In this document: positions 37,001 to 49,200 of the stretch, in pieces
How the letters are laid out: the number at the start of each line of letters is the position of its first letter
Numbering within the stretch: position 1 is the stretch's first letter
Source: Parascedosporium putredinis
Lineage: Eukaryota > Ascomycota > Sordariomycetes > Microascales > Microascaceae
Length of the DNA stretch: 64,000 bases
Assembly (NCBI GenBank): GCA_949357655.1
Contig: CASHTG010000015.1
Span: forward strand, 3,782,001 to 3,846,000
Reading direction: 5' to 3'
Translations under genes and position numbers: made by a program
Notes under the pieces: generated by a model
What the model was told of the DNA's origin: nothing
The model's input: only the letters and a program-made list of their open reading frames with translations
Databases searched by the model: none

Positions 37001-39025
37001 CGCACTTGAGCATCCAGTCGCGGTCGTTGAGGTACGTGTTGAGGTGCGCGAGTAGAATATCGTTGGCCTCGGCGGGCCCAAAGAACACGCACAGCTCCGG
37101 AACCGAAGTCAAAAAGGCCCGACGCACGTAGACGTCCGAGTCCTCCACGAGCGCCTTGGCGTGGAACTCGAAAAGCTCAAAGAGCTGCCTCTGCGCGTTA
37201 TCAAAGAGGCTGCCGAAGGCTGCCTCCGCCTTGGCCCCAGGCTCTACCTCGGGATCGGCCACGGTAAAGGACCCATCCCCTTGAGCGACGCCGCCATCTC
37301 CAGAAACCTGGAGGCGGTCGACGCCAGGCTGCCGATGCACGAGGCGTATGTGGCGCGAACCAGCGGGCTAGGCGATGGCTTGTGGGCCGAGGTCGAGTAC
37401 AAGGCGGACTGGAACCGTGGTAGGACGTACTCGACAAAGACGTGCGCATTGATGGGCGTCACCACGCGCACCATCTGCAGCAGTTGCGTGATGCTCCGTA
37501 TGGCCGAGATGACTACAATGTCAGCCTTGTCCAGCAGCAGAGACACGAGGTACGGCAGCACTCGGTCCAGCTTCGCCTCGTCCGTAAGCCGTTCCGCAAA
37601 GGCGAGCAGCACATCGCAGGCACGTATTTTGGAAGCTGCGCGAGCGGTGTTGCGGATAGAGGATACGACGAGGGTAACGAAGATGAGGGTACCGTCGTCC
37701 TCGGGGGCTCGAGGGCGGCGGAGACGTAGTGCTCGTTATTCGGTATATTGAGCCGCACAGGGAAATGTTCGAGAGCTAGCTTGGGCGAGACGGGTGGGGC
37801 CTGGGATGCGCGCTTGTCGTCTTGGTAGCCGAGGAAGTAGGCAATCTTATCAAAGTCTAGGAATACTCGGTCTATCCTTTCGTCGGGCTCGCCCAGGTTT
37901 TGGATGCGTTGGAGATGGGACTGTTCCCCGACGAAGGGTCGGTGACGAGGCCCATGTACTGGTGGAGAAAGTTGTAAAAGTAGTCGGGGAAGACCTTGCT
38001 CCTCCAAAACTCGAGGTACTGCTCCGCCGAGTACCGCTTCTCCGGGTCGCGTTGGATCATGTGCGAAATCATTTCCCGCACGTCCTTATCCGGGATCACG
38101 CTCAGCGCCGTGATGGTCGGGTCGTACTCGCCATTTCGATACTTGTAAAGCTGGCTAAGGGTGAAGAGCTCGGTTTCGAGGAAGAGCTGGGCAATCACGC
38201 ATCCGGCGCTGAATACGTCCATTGCCCAGGTCAGCTTCTCGTCCGCCTTGGACGTCCCTGCCTCCCGGGATTCGAGAACCGCTCGGGCGCTATGTAGCAC
38301 GTCCGCTTCCCTACCGTATCAAAGTAGTAGGTGAAGTCGCCGGGGTTGTCGTCCGGCAGCACAATGGGCTTGAACGCCGACGAGAAGTCTGTAAGGTACA
38401 GCCAGTTCCACGACGTCACAAGTATATTTTGCGCCTTGATATCTCCATGGTAAATATCCCTCGCATGGCAGTCACGCAGGGCGCAGAGGAGCTGGAAGGC
38501 TAGCCACTTCTTCTCGATATCCTCCAAGAACGGCCGTGTACTTATCCGGTCGTAGAGAGAGCTGTACATGTATTGGCGCACTAGATAACCGTTGGTCTCG
38601 GTCTCGATGACTCGCTGGAACGGTAGCGCATTCGGGACGTCGGCGAGGGCCTTTCTTTGTTCTGCGAGAGGGGAAAGCGGGGATCACACGTTAGCACAAA
38701 TCTGCGTAAAAATGATTGTCGACACAAACCGTCAAAGAGATCCAGGGGTTTGTTAAAGGGGAAAGGGGGTAGTGAAAACGAGAAAAAGAAATCAACAACC
38801 GCAAGACTCACCTATAATTTCCTTTCTATACTTCTCCAGCGGCATGGGTGTATACGGCTTCACGAGGATCTTGACCAGCACGACACCATCGTGGTGCCGT
38901 GCTCTCACACTCTTCATAAATCTCGCGTTCCCTATGCTCTTCTCGTACACTAGATCACCCAGTTCCGGCACATCGATGCTAGCCGACCCCGCCGAGGGCG
39001 TGGCCAGCGAAAACCCTTGACCCAT
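34072..39025 (-). CDS. vps15: VPS15, PI3-kinase regulatory protein kinase
   Basis: Membrane-anchored pseudokinase-like subunit that recruits and activates the class III PI3-kinase Vps34 for endosomal sorting and autophagy. Exon 1 is 39025-38812 and exon 2 is 38661-34072 (intron 150 nt). Corrected length is 1,602 residues, normal for fungal VPS15. It begins MGQGFS, a Gly-2 myristoylation site. The kinase domain has YHGDIKAQNILV (about 142-152; HGD replaces the usual HRD, as is typical of Vps15), DFSSAFKP in place of DFG, then the APERF motif. HEAT repeats follow (for example LLSRAKTWLLVDVIGRF). The C-terminal half carries WD40 repeats, for example GGDDGAVKVWDTARL, DLRFKMRL and GGSDKKLRYWDL. 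The reading frame is interrupted nine times in the assembly (seven net losses, two net gains; positions under findings). With those, exon phases agree. It is tandem with IDH2 and the SH3 gene. Confidence 0.93.
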
Positions 39026-41307
39026 CGCGGATCCTCGTGCCGATCGCGAAGCGGAGAGTCAACCCCACACGCCAGATGCGTGTGCGGCGCCTTGTATTTT
39101 CCGGGGAGAGGGCGGGGAAAACGCGTGCGGAAGGAGGTGGACGGAATGCCCCTAGAGGTGGTGGTTATGAGGGGGGCGGGAGGGTCGTTTTCTCCGCCTT
39201 AAGGGAGAGAGAGGCGGGCTCTCTGGAAGATGACGCTACCTAGAGTCGTGTGGAGATGATCGGACTAGGCTCGTCATTTTCCGGTCAAGAATGTACAGAA
39301 GCCGCTCAGTTCGAGGTACGCGGAGGAGGATTCGTAGGCAACGACTCGGCGAATTCGACGGCGCGTGGGCGCGGGTGTGTTGCGTGTGCGAAAGGTCGAG
39401 CTTCCCTCCGTCTTCTAGGATTGTCCGGGGGAAGAGATGCTGAGATGGGGCGTCGCCAAAAGAAACGGATGCTGCAGACAGGAAAAGAAAAATTATGAAA
39501 AATAGAAAAGAATAGAAAATGGAGATGTGAGCAGGAGAAGGGGAGGGGCTCCAGCTTTTCAAGGTGCGTAGTAAAATGAACGAGGACAAAGTTTAGAGTT
39601 GATGCTGGGCTCGTTCGCCCGTGGTTTCTCGTCCGAAGCTGTGGGAGATGGAATCGGTCAATCGGTGTCGTCAGAGCCAGCAGGCAGTGGCACTTGAGCA
39701 CTCACACAGTGTGTGGTGTCGTGCGGTGTGCTCTGCGTTATGAATGTGCCAGCTGTGGGGCGGTGTGGCTGATGTTGCGGGTGCTTTGTCGCTGCCTCCA
39801 GAGACGATTGAGGCACTGAGGCACTGAGGCACAGGGACACTGAGACTGAGCCTTGAGGCTAGCCAACACTAAATAACCACACGCTCCTCACACCAGCATT
39901 TTTGTTCCTCCAATAGAACTTGATCACCATCACGCTCGACGACATGGGCTGCAGCCTTGCATCATCAGTGTCGCCCGAACCTCTCAGCATGTTCTGTAGA
40001 GTTTCCAGCGACATCCATTGATCAAGCGCACATTGAGAAATGATGCAATGGACGCATCAATGGTTCAACCATCAAGAGCAGCACAGATATTAGCCACGGG
40101 TCAATTAGGGGACAGCACAAGTTTTGTGAATAGTAACCAAGGTCGTTTGTAGGATTAGCTATGTACACAGCCTTTCGTACCGAGTGTCAAGATAATTGGC
40201 ACAAAGCCTTAGTTATTCTTTGTCCTCGAAGCTGACAACCTCCCTCTCTCTCTCTTGCATGTGTCCACCCCTTCGCAACATACACGCTCGCCCAAGAGAA
40301 GGACCTAGTACAATCCTCCTCTTCCCCCGTTTCTCCAGACTTTCCACTTTCAAAAACTACAACACAAACAAAGGGAAATTATATGACAAGCGCCCTCCGG
40401 AGCGCGACCCAGCAAACCATGCTCCTCCCGACATCTAGCATTATATAACGCAACTTTCTCTCACTAAGAAATGTCCATAAAAAGGGGCGCTAGTAAAATG
40501 TTCAAAAGAGAGGGGAAAAATATGTGAGATAAGGAATGGAAGAAGGGAAATATAAAGTGGCGAGAAGCCACAGGAAGCCACACCAACAGGGAAAGCATGA
40601 GCTCTGTCTGGGCTTGGGTATATCAGACGAGGAGAAAAAGATAGAAGTGAAGTAGGAGGGCGCATTGCGGGGTTGAAAATTATGACGAGAGTCAAAAATT
40701 TCAGAGGGCCTGAAAAGGCTAATGGGCATCCCCAGCCGTCCAGGATAGGCTTCGTTCAACCTAAGGGAGTCCCAGCGCGCATGAGCCGAGATATTGTGAG
40801 GCCCGGTCCCATGTAGCAGCTGATTTGAATAGGAATTGTCGAATGGCATGAGACCATCTACTCAAAAGGGCCCTGGTCCAGAGGGGGAGTGAAAATAGGC
40901 GAGGGGTTTCAAGATTAAAAGCGTCACCGAGAACGAACGCAAGGCCATTAAGCGTGTCGTCTCGAAAATTCAAGCGCTGTTGTTTTGTCGTCTCTATAAT
41001 GCAAAAAGCGGCGGGTGTAGAGGACGGTGAAGATGAAACGGACGGTTCCGGTGAATAAGAGAAACAAGTCGAGAGTGTGGCAACAATCAACGCGCGGGTT
41101 TGCGAGAGATGCAGGGGAAGCCGTAAACTCCTGTTCGAACCCCAGATAGGAAAAGAGAGAGAAAAGGAGATGTGCCAGAGAGCTGGCCGCTTCATCGTGA
41201 AGACTTTCAAGGACGTAACATCATGGGGTGGGTGGGGCGTGGGCGTGAGCGGGGTATGGATCAAGGATACCAGGCACGGATCGGCGCATATTCCATCACG
41301 CCCTCTC
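39026..41307. other. Intergenic region, VPS15 promoter
   Basis: 2.3 kb between the VPS15 start and the stop codon of the SH3 membrane protein gene. No gene seen. It contains an 8-bp tandem repeat at 39809-39832. Confidence 0.55.
39809..39832. repeat. Three tandem copies of TGAGGCAC
   Basis: Three perfect copies of an 8-bp unit, about 790 bp upstream of the VPS15 start codon. Confidence 0.9.
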
Positions 41308-43267
41308 TCAAGAGATGGCGGATATTGTCCGCTGATGACTCGATCCCGTCTCGGTCGAGCCTTCACCGTCAATTGTCTTCCTCCAGTGCTCCGGCAAGCA
41401 CACGCAGACAAGAGGGAATGCCTTGATCTCTCCACTAACGGGAGGCGAGGTATCACGGCGTCCCGACGTATTAGAAACCCCGCTATCCCTCTGCGCTTGC
41501 CGCCTCACCTCCCACTCATCGGCACGGTCGTCGAGCAAGATGCCCGTCGCCCATCCGTCGTCCCATATACCCACTACTTTGAGCATATCACCACGCTCCA
41601 AGGCGAACTCGTCGGCAGCCCGGGGCTGGTACGCCCAGAGAACCGCCACCCGGTCGCCTGGATGGATATCATCTTGTGAATAGTAGTCTTTGAAGAACGG
41701 CAGCTGCTCCGACTGTTGGCTATTGAGGCCCCGGGGCGACGACATCCCACCCGCACTAGTCGGGGACTGTGCCTCGTCCAGCATCGAGTTGCTCGAGAGC
41801 GAGCCGTTCCTCTTCATGGCCGTAGGCGGGGGCGGAGGACACCGGCCGCAGTGTCAATGTCGGGAGTGTCCCCGAACTCGTCCGAGGACGAATGATTGTC
41901 CCCACCCTCCTCGACGACATGCGGCCCGAGATGCCACCCACAGCCGCCACGCCAGCAGCGCTAGATAGGCGAGTATGGGAAGGAGAGTCTCCAGAGTGGC
42001 CCTCGAGGGCCGACATCCGCGCGATGCGGCCGCCCGGGAGCATCTCGTATCCTCGGGGCATCGCAGGTGACTGGAGCTTGGTTTCCGACATGGGAGGCCC
42101 CTTCCGAGCAGGCGACGGCTGGTTAAAGATGCTCCCGCCACTCTGGCTACCGTAATTGCGGCGACGGCGAGCAAGTACAAGGCACAGATATACCAAGCCC
42201 GCGAGAAGTAATGCTCCGACCACTGCCCCAACCACGATGCCGGCAATGGCGCCGCCGGAGAGGCCGCCATCATCATCATCGTCGTCGTCGTCCGGTACCG
42301 CACTAGCACTCGGGACGGCAAACGTCATAGTTGGTAGGATCGAGGGTAGTTCGACACCGGCACAGCGTTCCTCCACGTTGGAGCCGAAGCAGCAGCCATC
42401 GGTGGCGTTGAGCCCCGTCGTTGCGCAGTAAGCACAAAGACCAATCGTGCTGTCGGAAAAGCCACAGTTTTCGGGCTCGTTAACGACACCGGGGACACAC
42501 CTAGACGGGTTGAGGGCGTCTTCGGGCAACGCGCAGACCGTGAGATCGGCGCGAATTAACTTGACAACGTTCGGGCCGGGGGTCGGGCACATATTCGGGT
42601 TCGACGAAATGAACGCTTCGCTCTGAGCGAAATCAGCACACGTGTCGCTGCAAGCCGGTCGCGAAATGTCTGTCGACAGGCCACAGGTATTCTTGGACAT
42701 CTGGACAATGGAGCTGCATATCGTCGTTTTCGTGTACCGCGCGTACATATCGCTCGCTTTCGTAAAATCCACGGCGCCACAGCCAAACTGGGTTTGATAC
42801 CTGTTGAATCATTAGACAACGAGTTCTCCATCCACATTGTACCAAATGCTCAGTTCACCTACTTTTCGGTAATAAAGGTCGTCTTGAGATACGACTCCAT
42901 CGCGGAATCAAACGATTGAGTATCCGTCACGTATTGGAGGAATGAGCTAGGGACAATCCATTAGCAAATGGGTGGAATCCAAAATGGGCAGCAAAAGCCC
43001 TCTCCACTGAAATGCTCCAGGTCGGACTTACAAGGTCCCAACAACATCCGACGTGAGGGCAACGGATGCATCTGACCACGCTCGGCATGCTGAAGAGTCT
43101 TTGAGCGAAATGCATTGCCCTGATACGGTCGGAACTGCTGACAGCATCGCGAGGATTATCGCCGAAGTTGACAATCGCTCGCCCGTTCTCGAAGCCGCCA
43201 CTTTTTCCCCTTTCCTTATCCCCTGGGCGCCTTCTCGGAGAGCGCCCCGGTCCTTTACTACCGCCAT
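41308..43267 (-). CDS. Single-pass membrane protein with Cys-rich ectodomain and SH3 domain
   Basis: Three exons: 43267-43032, 42946-42863, 42800-41308 (introns 85 and 62 nt). Corrected length is 603 residues. A hydrophobic segment at about 34-50 (AIILAMLSAVPTVSG) should direct it to the ER. The ectodomain (about 51-275) has 16 cysteines, suggesting a disulfide-bonded fold I cannot name. A run of eight Asp precedes the transmembrane helix (about 291-316, IAGIVVGAVVGALLLAGLVY), which is followed by RRRR, a stop-transfer signal. The cytoplasmic part is Ser/Pro-rich and ends in an SH3 domain (about 486-580; ALERGDMLKVVG, WDDGWATG) and CVCLPEHWRKT. The layout resembles yeast Fus1 (membrane helix plus SH3, mating-cell fusion), so a cell-surface adaptor for polarity or fusion is possible; this is inference from architecture. 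The frame breaks once near 41830-41845 in a C/G run. Confidence 0.82.
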
Positions 43268-46200
43268 GATTATTATGTATGATCCCCGTCGTGCTTTACA
43301 AGATTACCCTTCCGTCACCGGCAGGAGGTTGACATAGGCCCGGTTCCAAATCGTCGTGCGCTGAAGGACTGGAAACACACTGCTCTTCAACGGAGATGCT
43401 GAAGTTGCCGAGTGGCGGTTCGAGCCGAGCCCTCAATCTCGATGGGGGCGAGTATCCCAAGCGAGCACGGGAAAATCTCGAGTACTACTGGGCGGTCGCT
43501 AACCGAGAGGGCCCGCAAAATGTTGCAACAGAGCCGGGTACAGAGGTGAACCGAATCGTAGACAGTGCTGGAATTGACCTGGTGATGATCGATTATAGGC
43601 TTCGGGCCATTGTTCTCTCGGGGTTTGATCTCGAGTAAACTATTATCGCCAAAGGCTCTCTCGTTTGGTCGGGCTCGGTAGAGCAAGAGTCGAGTCGCAC
43701 AGCGCGTGTCGTATCCACACAACGGAACAAAAGAGTGTATCGAATCGAAGAAAAGTTCCAAGCGCTCCCTCTGCTTGAAATCAGCCAACAAAAGAAAAGT
43801 GAACGAAAAGGAGTTGCCACTTTCTGCCTCCCTCTTCTTTTGTTTGGCCAGGCTTTTCACGAGGCGCGAATTCCGAAAGAGGAGATTCGAGGTGAGAGAG
43901 TGTGGGAAGGGGAGAAGAGGTGAAAGAGAACAAGCACAGGGCAAAAAGAAGAGAAATTGGGGTTAACTAAAAGGGGAAGAAGTGAGGGTATTATTATTAA
44001 AGGAGGAGGGAAGGAACAAGGGAGAGGGTAGGGTAGGATTTTCGAGGTTATTTTGGGGGGACCCTTCCTGCGGATATAGCTAGGATACACGAGTGCCTCG
44101 AGCTGTTTGAACGGCTGCCGAGGACAATTGCTTGGGCCACACTTTACCACAAGCAGTGTACACGACGGACAGCATGCAGGAAGTGTAAGAATAGACCAGG
44201 TCAATGGAAGGACGAAGTGAGGAGAAAGAGCCCGCAGGACGGCAAAGAACCAGAGGGAAAGTAGAGAGCGAGGAGGAAATGAAGGCGAGAATGTGGGAAC
44301 AGCGAGGGAAGGCGCACAGATGAGGGTTGATGCGACAATACATGGTGGACAAGCCCAGCGCCTAACATCGAGAAAGACGAGAGAGGGGGCCCAGTTCGCT
44401 AGCTCTGCATACGATAGTACCTGCTGCAACTCTTTCCACTAATACGTCGTTTTCCCTTGGGGCCAGGCCACCCAGGTGCAGAAGGGCCAATTCTCAGACA
44501 AGCTCATTCGTGTGTACATGCACTCCTTGCTCCTCTCCGCACTACGCACCGCCAGAGGCTGCTTCGATGCCCTGGCACCCCAGCAGTTGACGAAATTGCC
44601 AAAGAGCCGAAAGGGAACGAATCGACAGCCTGCGACTCCGCCCGCTGATGCACGGTACCTGAGCGTTAGCGACTCGGCACGACATCCACATCCACACCAC
44701 TGTCCGGAGGAAGAAGGTACGAAGTACAAGGACAAGGCCAAGCGACAAGGTCAAGTACCACGGATTCTGTGCGAGTCCCCTCCTTCTTCCACACGATAGT
44801 CGACGCCAAAGAGAGGAAGGGGCGCTCAAGGGCCCTTGCACGTCATGAGAAAGGTACCCCTACTATGGGGAAAGTGCCACGGGTACTTCTGTAACGTGGA
44901 ATGAAATTTTGTGTTGGCCAATCGAGGGGACAAGTACCTTGACCCACTGGAACCGCCCGAATCGTCTTGGACGGGAAGCGCAACCTACATGTTTAATCTT
45001 GGAGCGTGGAAAATGACAGGGATCATGGGCATGGGCCCCTGGTCAGACATCAAGGGTACAGAGATACAAAGCGAGAGCTCCGACGTGTTCCAAGGTCGCT
45101 GGGCCTACTTCAAATTTCCATGCTGGTCAAACCCTCCGAGGGAAGCAGCATTGCAGCGACCAGATCTGTCATCTCCTCCGGAGGAAAGCACACCCCATCA
45201 ATCATTGAGCAAATCCAGTGTGCTCTGTTTTGTTCCTTCTCTTCCTTTCGTTGTGGGGAGTCGTGTACTTATCCTCCGTTCGGCATAAAATGTGTCGTTT
45301 ATTCCGATATGCAGAGGTGGGAACAAAAGCCTGGACCATCATGATCATGTGCGGTCTATGTTGATCAAATCAATTCGGGAGATCTCAATCATCTATTGTC
45401 GACGGGCTCCTATAATACAATGCTGAACCTGATGGCGCACACCCCCGAACCCGCCGGGAGAGGCCAGGAGCGAACTCAACGGATGTCCACGCTTTGTCAA
45501 CACCAGAGGAGCTCCGAGACTCAGCCTATCCCTTTCGCTCCAAGTAGGAGAAAGAAGGGAAGAAGAAAGGTTGCAAATTGTTTCGGGAACTAAAAGAGAA
45601 ACAACTAAAGATGGCTGTTGCTCCAAGACATGAAAAGCGTGGCCTCGAGGCGTGAAACCGTCAAAGATGGACCCGCCAACCCACCCTCAAATGGCCCCAA
45701 CGCCGGTGCTTTCACTAGTCTCAATCCTTCAGCTGCCCTTCGATTGAGCTTCCTCTTCGTGCAACACCGGGATGAATATCACAAATGCGGCAGAGTAACA
45801 ACTGGTTTCCCGAGCGCCATAATGCGATGAAGCAGCAGTTCGCTCCGCAGTCACACAGTTGGCCTCGGTCATTCTCATCCTCTCGCCAAAAGGCATGCAT
45901 CCGTCCGCTTAAAGATCTCCCTCATCGCCCCCAAGACCTCGTATGTTCTGTTTTCCTGGCCTCTCTTCTCGCCGGCGCAGTCGCCAGCGGGATCCTCCCC
46001 GTTGCGTTTTGCCCACTTCGCCCAAACCCTATTCTCCTTCTCATGGCACCGGTCTGTACGAGCACTGCATCGCAGCGCCGATCTTCAATCACTTCGCATG
46101 TTGTTGTTCTCATCACAAATTCTTGAGTCGTGAGGCTCCAAAGCGAGGGGGCAGTCTGCACAAGTGTGGAGATGTCAATATTCCGTGCATGCGTGACACC

Positions 46201-49200
46201 GTCCCCCTTGTCTTATTCATACCCGGTATCATCATGTTGCCGATGGGGGACCTGAATCTGCTTCAACTTTCTTTTTCGTTTGATGTTTCTAACACAGACG
46301 GGTTCGTTCTTGACACCATCATCCTATGTGTTACCATCAGCCTCTTTTTTTTTCTTTGCGTTTTCGTCTTCATCTTGCCCATCACTGCAGGGCAAGCCCT
46401 TGCGTGTGAAACCATGCCCTTGTTGTCGATGAAGCGGCAAAAAGCAATGCCTTCACCTCAAGTAGCCCAAACCATTGAGGGGCCAATAAGCCAAGATGCC
46501 AGACGTATCTTTTCGAGGGGAAAAAGAACAATGGCGAAAACATGGTGGAAAAAAGATGGGTTCTACTCTATTCCTTGTCTTGTATTTTAGAGTGCGTGCT
46601 CTGCGGAACTGGATGTATAGAAACGAAACGCCAACGCTTCGCTCAATTCCCTCCCTTCGCCATCATCACCACTTGATCCCAGCGTCAATGGTTCGGAGAT
46701 CCGTTGCCAGCCTCCCAGACACGGCTCAATGTTTTCAATATTAGTGGTTTTCCCAAGCATCAAGTTTACAAGGCCAAATGTTCTCTGTTGCTGGGGTTTC
46801 CCACCTTCTCTCTGGCTCTGGTCGCGTTGTCCGCGAGGGGAATAACCAAACAGCATGGGGGCCCCTGCTGGTGCCAGTTTTGACGCGTCGTTCACCGTTC
46901 CTGCAGATCTCAAGAATGAGTAATGCAACATGGAATAACTTTCCATGCGCCAAGATTGCATAATAACATTCTTTGCTATGGAGTGGGTAGATGAGGGTGC
47001 GTCAGCATTTCGTTAGCAGATGCAGGGTTGATCTAATCCCCTTTTCCTTTTCATATCTCCAGTGTCAGCGTGCATGGCAAAGGACGATGACTTGAGATTA
47101 TTCCAGGACCAGCTTCACCCAGCTATATCTGAGCTACTTCGTACTGAATAATACCGGTCACGGTATTGTCCAATGCATGGATATAGCTTGTGGCGTTATC
47201 GTGACTCCCGAAAGTTGTGGAAGAAGGAAAAGAGTGCTTCAATAGTCTGTGCGAGATGTTTCTCCCATCTCAGGTACTCTGTCTCCTTCCTGAATGGTAC
47301 ATCATGAGTGGCCTGCTGCCTTTGTACAAAGTATTTGTACCATGACATGGAGATGTACACTACACGCTGGTGTCCGAGAAGATGAGTTCTTACAGGTAAG
47401 AAAAGCGCTATCCATTTCTCCTGGATATCGGATGAAATCCCTACCCGGTCGAAGATCACTTGTTGTTCTTTGTCAATCGATCCCTCCAAGAAGTGAGTCG
47501 ATGATTTTGGCAAGTAGGTGTCATCCGCTCGTTCACGCTCGCGGATACGACGAGGGTTCCTCGCAAAATATTATAGTTCTTCTGGAAATCAAACATGAAG
47601 GTCCAATCAGAAATGGTAGGCTTGATGCAACACTCGTGTGGCATTTATTTCCGCACACCACGAGTTCGAGGCTTGTGAAGCCACGGAAACTCTTGGATTG
47701 GCATCGGTGGTCGAGAAAGAAGCAAGAAGGAAAGGAAAGAAGGGGAAAAAGGCTGGCCCTTTGACGCGTCCCAAAACACGGTTGGTCCAAGAACCGCCAG
47801 TGAAATGAGACACGCGAGAAAAGGGGCGGCGGCCAGCTAGCCCTGCTCTTTTCGAGGAAGCAGGCGGAGCATTACGAGGATGAGCTCACCCAGGCCCTCG
47901 TCAAAGATCATCTTCACTCCCTTCTATCTGACCGATTACACCAACCAAATTCGACGCCGACCCTTGCGGCCCGCAGCCGGAACACACGGGGCAACAAGAC
48001 AGAAGGCAGGGGATGTGACTTTTTGCTTCATTTCCTCGTCTTTGTGCTGTCTCGTCAGTCCTGGTTGTCCAACCCCAGACGCCATTCAGGCACACCGAAC
48101 CATGCCCCAAGGGAGGAAGGGGGAAAGGTTACTGGGGTGCCTCGGGAGAGCGAATGAGAAGCTGAGTGGACCTGGATTTGTGGGCCGACCAATCCGTCAA
48201 TGGGCCTTGTATCAGCCTTTCCCCGAAGAGCCAGGAACCACTGGGAGGGAGAGCAACAGGGATCATGGCGATTGAACGCGAACCAAGAAGCTCGGCTTCT
48301 TCTTGCCCTCTTGGATTCGCCTCACATCTATCATTGATCGCTTGTCCCAAATCCCGTGACTTGGGGCAATGGCAGCGGAAAGACAATCCACACACACACG
48401 CTCGGCTCTTTATATCCTATCAACTGCAGCCATGCCACCACGGTCTCGGACGAGGAGGGACAGTGTCTTGAAGAATGGTCGCACATCTGTTCTAGGCAAG
48501 CCTTTTTGATGCCTGTTTTTAACCTTCTTCCTCTTACTTGCAGCCTTACAGCGTCCTCACTACTTTGTTCAATCGCGGTTTCCCTATAATCCGAGCTCCT
48601 ACCCTATCTCATGCCAGACTCAGCGAGCGAACTACAACCTGCCACAAAAAAGGAAAGGACTAGATAATTAATTGCGCTCGCTTGACTGAGTTCCCTCCAA
48701 GACTGTCCAGCTGATGGGTGATACCCATCGCGCTTACAAGCCGTTGCAGGTGAAATGCGGGCGTACCCAGTTGAACGGCGATGCGTTCGACCGGGGTTCG
48801 GCCGACGGCGGAACCGTAAAATCGGGGCAGGCCAACAACCGCCTCCGGCATAGAGAAAAGAGATCATGCGCGTGGCAGTTAGGCGCCGAGATAATAATAT
48901 CCGCCTCAACTAAATGGGTGGTTCTGCCTCCGGCTCGAACTATCCCCGAGGCTTTTGCTTGTCGCACACTGCAGAAGAAGGCGGCCGAGTGGAGGGGACG
49001 GAGGTGCTCCGAGCACTCGTTGAAGGCGGGGTCGCGATGATGTTCCAACAACTGATATTGACTACACACCATCTCACCTGCGCCTATTTTTACTATTTGA
49101 GCTGTCTCCATCAAGGAACCTCTGCGTTGGCAGCGCAGCTGCCATCTGCTTTCCCGGGTATACCCTATCGCTCTCTAGTAATTTTTTTTTTCGCTTACCC

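Noticed and set aside
43857..44429. 190-codon minus-strand frame
   Set aside because: Pro/Leu/Ser-rich reading of a CT tract with no motif and no conserved core.
45943..46590. 215-codon plus-strand frame with a hydrophobic stretch
   Set aside because: The hydrophobic stretch comes from a T-rich run; no homologous feature, promoter or splice pattern seen.
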